Of a DNA stretch of 46,449 nt, positions 43,134 through 46,449 are shown in pieces. A model generated the notes under the pieces. That model made no database searches, was not told the origin of the DNA, and saw only the letters and a list, made by a program, of their open reading frames with translations. The stretch is from Legionellaceae bacterium UBA6148. GTDB taxonomy: Bacteria; Pseudomonadota; Gammaproteobacteria; Legionellales; Legionellaceae. Location: NCBI GenBank assembly GCA_002423125.1, contig DIUW01000010.1, positions 79,178 to 125,626 on the forward strand. Direction: 5' to 3'. Numbering within the stretch: the stretch's first letter is position 1; each line of letters begins with the position of its first letter. The translations under genes and the position numbers were made by a program.

Positions 43134-44315
43134 ATGAGTATAACATTAGCTGAGCGCGTTATGCAGGTTAAGCCATCGCCTACGCTTGCTGTTGCAGCAA
43201 AAGCATCTCAATTGCAAGCAGAAGGGCATGATGTCATCGGCCTGGGTACTGGGGAGCCGGATTTTGATACGCCAGAGCATATTAAGCAAGCTGCGATAGC
43301 TGCTATCAAGGCTGGATTTACTAAATATACTGCGGTTGATGGTATTCCTGAATTAAAACAAGCCATTCGTGATAAGTTCAAACGTGATAATGGTCTTGAG
43401 TATCAATTGAATCAAATTTTGGTGTCTGTTGGTGGAAAACAGAGTATTTTTAACTTATGCCAAGCGTTTATCGATGAAGGTGATGAAGTCATTATCCCTG
43501 CACCTTACTGGGTTTCATATCCTGATATTGTGTTATTAGCGGGTGGAACACCGGTGATTTTACAAACGACTTCTGCAGCGCGTTATAAAATTACTCCTCG
43601 CCAATTAGCGGATGCGATCACCCCAAAGACCAAGCTGTTTTTTATCAACAGCCCATCTAATCCATCGGGCATTGCTTATACTGCTGAGGAACTCAACGCC
43701 TTGGGCGAAGTGTTGCGACAACACCCTCAGGTATTAATTGCGACGGATGATATGTATGAACACATTATGTGGTCACATCCATTTGTTAATATTTTGAATG
43801 TATGTCCCGATTTATACAATCGTACGATTGTATTAAACGGCGTTTCAAAAGCATATGCCATGACCGGGTGGCGAATTGGCTATGCTGGTGGCCCTGCCCC
43901 CTTGATTTCTGCTATGAAAACCGTTCAATCACAATCAACGTCAAACCCATGCTCTATCGCGCAAAAAGCCGCAGTTGCAGCATTAACGGGTGGTGAGGAA
44001 ACGGTGCATCTGATGGTCAAGGCATTCAAAGATCGCCATGACTATCTTGTCCAGCGTCTTAACGATATTCCTGGTATTGAAGTGATTCCAGCTGACGGAA
44101 CATTCTATATTTTCCCTAACGTACAAGCCATTATTGAAAAACGTGGTTTTGCGAATGACATCGAATTCGCGGCAAAACTTCTAGAAGATGTTGGTGTTGC
44201 ACTCGTCCCTGGATCGGCGTTCGGCACTGAAGGATGCATCCGACTATCGTTTGCAACGAGCATGGAAACTTTGCGTGACGCGATGGACCGATTGCAACGA
44301 TTTGCAGAACAATAA
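43134..44315 (+). CDS. aspC: Aspartate aminotransferase (class I, I-gamma/beta type)
   Basis: PLP enzyme that exchanges amino groups between aspartate and 2-oxoglutarate, 393 residues. Features of the non-E.-coli-type AAT subgroup are visible: GLGTGEPDFDTPEHI near residue 36, the INSPSNPSG stretch near 171, the PLP Lys239 in NGVSKAYAMTGWRIGY and the C-terminal substrate Arg in CIRLSFATS. AGGAG lies 7 bases before the ATG. It is divergent from uvrB with a 25-bp spacer, an adjacency I recall in several gammaproteobacteria. The gene name follows common annotation; orthology to E. coli aspC itself is not implied. Confidence 0.9.
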   Translation: MSITLAERVMQVKPSPTLAVAAKASQLQAEGHDVIGLGTGEPDFDTPEHIKQAAIAAIKAGFTKYTAVDGIPELKQAIRDKFKRDNGLEYQLNQILVSVGGKQSIFNLCQAFIDEGDEVIIPAPYWVSYPDIVLLAGGTPVILQTTSAARYKITPRQLADAITPKTKLFFINSPSNPSGIAYTAEELNALGEVLRQHPQVLIATDDMYEHIMWSHPFVNILNVCPDLYNRTIVLNGVSKAYAMTGWRIGYAGGPAPLISAMKTVQSQSTSNPCSIAQKAAVAALTGGEETVHLMVKAFKDRHDYLVQRLNDIPGIEVIPADGTFYIFPNVQAIIEKRGFANDIEFAAKLLEDVGVALVPGSAFGTEGCIRLSFATSMETLRDAMDRLQRFAEQ

Positions 44316-44334
44316 TTTTTTATCATCAAAACTA

Positions 44335-44363
44335 TTGACCGACGGGCAGAATCCGTTTAGAAT
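44335..44363 (+). promoter_or_regulatory. Promoter of tRNA-Asn
   Basis: TTGACC (44335-44340), a 17-bp spacer and TAGAAT (44358-44363) match the sigma70 consensus at 10 of 12 positions and end 10 bases before the tRNA. Strong promoter shape and position fit a stable-RNA gene. Confidence 0.75.
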
Positions 44364-44373
44364 TATGCCCTAT

Positions 44374-44449
44374 TCCCCGGTAGCTCAGTCGGTAGAGCGG
44401 ATGACTGTTAATCATTAGGTCAGCGGTTCGAGCCCGTTCCGGGGAGCCA
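44374..44449 (+). tRNA. tRNA-Asn (anticodon GTT)
   Basis: A 76-nt gene with an acceptor stem TCCCCGG/CCGGGGA, discriminator G and an encoded CCA end. D-loop AGCTCAGTCGGTAGAGC, anticodon stem GATGA/TCATT with loop CTGTTAA (GTT at 44407-44409) and T-arm GGTTCGAGCC are all present. Its GUU anticodon makes it a substrate for the Tgt enzyme encoded at 30512-31693. Its 3' end marks the change to AT-rich, mobile-element-bearing DNA. Confidence 0.97.
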
Positions 44450-44497
44450 TATACAGTATGGCTTATGGTAATATTCAAAATTTTTCTTGTGCCTATC

Positions 44498-44519
44498 GGG
44501 TACACTTCAGGGTACACTT
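44498..44519. repeat. Direct repeat next to tRNA-Asn
   Basis: GGGTACACTT occurs twice (44498-44507 and 44510-44519) separated by two bases, about 50 bases after the tRNA 3' end. Paired short repeats at this distance from a tRNA often flank integrase attachment sites, so it may be a remnant of an integrated element. No integrase gene is present in view. Confidence 0.45.
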
Positions 44520-44638
44520 TCTATTAAGTCTCGCTCAATCTTCCGTAATTTTATATTTGAATATTACTGGTACTGCCTTCTAAAAAGTAATAAAATTTAC
44601 TCACTAAGAATTTATTTCAAACACTAGAGATACCTTTA

Positions 44639-45901
44639 ATGAAAAATATTCCAGAAAAAATTCAGGAACAAAATGCTATAGCTATTAGCTTATTGAATCA
44701 TCTTCTAAGCGATCACTTCTTAAAAACAGTGATTCATAAATTTGGATCCGAACTTGCAAAAAACATTTTACAACCTCTTATACAAAAGGTAGAGGAGGCT
44801 GAGGAACTTGGTGTTATAGATGAAAAGTCAAAACAAACTATCACTCATTTAATGCTGCACCATTCAGATAAAGGGCGCCAATACGATGGGTTAAGAATGG
44901 AAACATCGTGGGTAAGTCTTAATAACAAAGTAGGAGTGTTATCCGTACTAAGCCAAATGAATGGTCTATTATCTGATATCAACCAATGCAAAACAATTCA
45001 GAGTTTAGCTAATTATTTTAAGTCTATGTATGATATTTCCGCGGCTTTTGTACAAGAATTATCTGGTGATCATAATGACGCCTTTGATCAATTAAATTCT
45101 ATTATTATGCCTACTGCAGCTGAGTATGGAAGTCGTATATCTTTTACTGAGATTGGTGATAAGAGGAAGCAATATGCTACTACCTTTGGTTTATTTGCTA
45201 CTTCGCGCGATTTAATAGATGAAACACGAGTATCTGAAGAAACGGCCGTAGCTGAAGCACGAATAACGGGCAAATCACTTTTTATAGAAATCACTACCAT
45301 AGAACGCTATCGCTTAACGTTTACAAATTATCTCCTTGCTAAAGAAAATTATGAAAAGCACATTGATACCGTTGAGGTTGAGGCACGTGATCAGGCAGAA
45401 ACCCACCTTCTTAACCAAATACAAAAAATGATTAATTTAGATATTCCTTTGGATTTAACAATCGAAGATTTAGAGACAGTGGATAGAGTTGCTAAAACCA
45501 ATGAAACTTGGATAGAGAAAATAGCAAGACGAGATCAAGCTCCTTTAGTTGCGGGTATATCTGGAAGTACTGGTCGACTTTTAATTTCATTAATTCACTT
45601 TAAGTTAATTGAAGCAGATGAGGTATCTATTAATGAATTACAAATATTAGCGAATTGTATTGCTGCTCATATGGCTTTTCAGGGACACCATTCATTCGAT
45701 GAAGTTCATGAAGCTTCTCGCCGTGCTATCGATGCACTATTGATTACAGGTACTCCAAAAAAAGAGGATGTTCTTAAGGTGATTTATCACCCGTTTTATA
45801 AAGTTGGAGCAACCTTTTTACATCATTCGTATATTGATAAGGTTTTAACGGATGCTCAGGAACATTTGCCAGTAGCAGCTAAGATGCTTTTTAAATATTA
45901 A
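44639..45901 (+). CDS. Unknown 420-aa protein, effector candidate
   Basis: A soluble, largely helical protein of 420 residues that I do not recognise in detail. It has no signal peptide or membrane segment. The C-terminal third holds a distinct block: SGSTGRLL (about 308), then ILANCIAAHMAFQGHHSFDEVHEASRRA (about 333-360), of which SGSTGRLL and GHHSFDEV are the most notable. I have an imprecise memory of similar SGTTG...GHHS modules in hypothetical proteins of Legionellales. A Ser/Thr- and His-centred active site is possible but unproven. Base use is clearly more A/T-rich than in uvrB or aspC, and the gene lies between tRNA-Asn and an IS66 remnant, so horizontal acquisition is likely. Confidence 0.6.
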   Translation: MKNIPEKIQEQNAIAISLLNHLLSDHFLKTVIHKFGSELAKNILQPLIQKVEEAEELGVIDEKSKQTITHLMLHHSDKGRQYDGLRMETSWVSLNNKVGVLSVLSQMNGLLSDINQCKTIQSLANYFKSMYDISAAFVQELSGDHNDAFDQLNSIIMPTAAEYGSRISFTEIGDKRKQYATTFGLFATSRDLIDETRVSEETAVAEARITGKSLFIEITTIERYRLTFTNYLLAKENYEKHIDTVEVEARDQAETHLLNQIQKMINLDIPLDLTIEDLETVDRVAKTNETWIEKIARRDQAPLVAGISGSTGRLLISLIHFKLIEADEVSINELQILANCIAAHMAFQGHHSFDEVHEASRRAIDALLITGTPKKEDVLKVIYHPFYKVGATFLHHSYIDKVLTDAQEHLPVAAKMLFKY

Positions 45902-45920
45902 GATTATTAACGACACTTAA

Positions 45921-45972
45921 TGAGGGCTATTCGAATGTCTGTGTTACTATCAGCATTGCTGAATAGTCCTCA
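45921..45972. repeat. Inverted repeat after the 420-aa gene
   Basis: TGAGGGCTATTC (45921-45932) pairs with GAATAGTCCTCA (45961-45972) with one mismatch, enclosing 28 bases. It ends 7 bases before the IS66 tnpA remnant. It may be a terminator or part of the left end of the element. Confidence 0.4.
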
Positions 45973-45979
45973 TTTCGTA

Positions 45980-46345
45980 GTGCCTGATAAACAACACAGC
46001 TACAAAGACAGCGCCCCCAGTTGGTGGGAAATCAAAATTAAAAACCCATGACATAAGCTGAAAATTATCAAATTATGCCATCTATCCTGTAACCAATTTC
46101 AATATCGATGGTCTCAGTACAATCAAGCGAAACGAGCGAAAAAAGACCCAAGCACATTTGAAAATAATTGTGGTGCACATTTATTTGAGCCGGTGACCAT
46201 TGCCCATTCGGTCCTTAACGATGAAACGAATCATGTCGCTGAGCTGGCGATTCATTTACCCAACAAAATACGCTGTGATGTCAAAATGGATTTATCCAAC
46301 CATGCGTTTACTACCCTACTGAAGCAGTTGGTAGCGCTATGTTAA
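45980..46345 (+). pseudogene. IS66-type tnpA (OrfA) remnant
   Basis: A continuous frame from GTG 45980 to TAA 46343-46345 encodes about 121 codons but is broken by an in-frame TGA at 46049-46051 (codon 24). The layout matches IS66 OrfA: a tryptophan-bearing start (APSWWEIKIK), a helix-turn-helix-like middle (LSCNQFQYRWSQY), a LFEPVTIA strand and a C-terminal LLKQLVALC. The last codons overlap the tnpB start by 7 bases, as usual in this family. It is probably inactive through the stop codon. Family call by pattern; the exact IS is not identified. Confidence 0.65.
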
Positions 46346-46449
46346 TTCCAGAGAATATTAAAGTACATTTATATTGCGGCATCACCGACATGCGCAAGTC
46401 GATTAATACATTGGCGATTATGGTTCAGGATGTTTTACAGATGGAGCCT
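46339..46449 (+). CDS. tnpB: IS66-type tnpB (OrfB), cut by the window edge
   Basis: The first 37 codons of the IS66 Orf2/TnpB accessory protein are visible. The conserved GITDMRKSIN motif at residues 14-23 (family form TDMRKGINGLA) makes the family clear. It overlaps the preceding tnpA remnant by 7 bases, typical for translational coupling in IS66. It runs off the right edge, so integrity of tnpB and the presence of tnpC cannot be judged. Confidence 0.88.
   Translation, partial: MLIPENIKVHLYCGITDMRKSINTLAIMVQDVLQMEP

Overview
The window looks like chromosomal DNA from a gammaproteobacterium of moderate-to-low GC, most probably a member of the Legionellales (Legionella/Coxiella/Aquicella/Berkiella-like). 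Three things point there. The housekeeping proteins (UvrB, Rep, Tgt, PepN, UbiD, TypA) are clearly gammaproteobacterial. There is a 656-residue His-rich polytopic protein behind a Fur box that looks like the Legionella vacuolar iron transporter MavN/IroT. Several further membrane or soluble proteins of unknown function have the look of Dot/Icm substrates. The taxonomic call is an inference from reading; no database search was made.

Layout, left to right. 75-8419: prkA and pepN are divergent. A minus-strand cluster ubiD-fre-MFS transporter-small membrane protein follows, with overlapping or abutting genes. 8482-13675: an outer-membrane barrel, a rhodanese, a small secreted protein, Rep helicase and a lone polysaccharide-type flippase. 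13836-20074: typA, nadK, recN and asparaginase on the plus strand, with a higBA-type toxin-antitoxin pair inserted in the opposite direction between nadK and recN. 20090-25940: an amino-acid permease, then the Fur-box promoter and MavN-like gene, phosphatidylserine decarboxylase, two strong inverted repeats and a 376-aa effector-like membrane protein. 25937-29290: a complete MCE/Mla-type lipid-transport operon (STAS-permease, ATPase, MCE protein, lipoprotein). 29502-32618: a tightly overlapped operon cytochrome c5 - dsbB - tgt - ppiB - tsaC. 32751-38295: glutaryl-CoA dehydrogenase, small membrane/secreted proteins, LD-carboxypeptidase and a second MFS transporter. 38321-38449: a nested palindromic repeat. 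38558-44315: membrane-tethered hydrolase, TlpA-like thioredoxin, polytopic protein, uvrB, and an aspartate aminotransferase divergent from it. 44374-46449: tRNA-Asn with a near-consensus promoter, a short direct repeat, a 420-aa AT-rich unknown gene and a decayed IS66-type element cut by the window edge. This last part is a likely genomic-island boundary.

The genes fall into four functional themes. These are envelope and lipid homeostasis (MCE operon, Psd, LdcA, OM barrel, DsbB/TlpA redox), translation and RNA modification (TypA, Tgt, TsaC, tRNA-Asn), DNA maintenance (Rep, RecN, UvrB), and probable host-interaction or iron acquisition (MavN-like protein, the 376-aa and 420-aa unknowns, secreted small proteins). 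The best candidates for new biology are the Fur-controlled MavN-like gene, the two effector-like unknowns, the toxin-antitoxin insertion in nadK-recN and the tRNA-Asn island edge.
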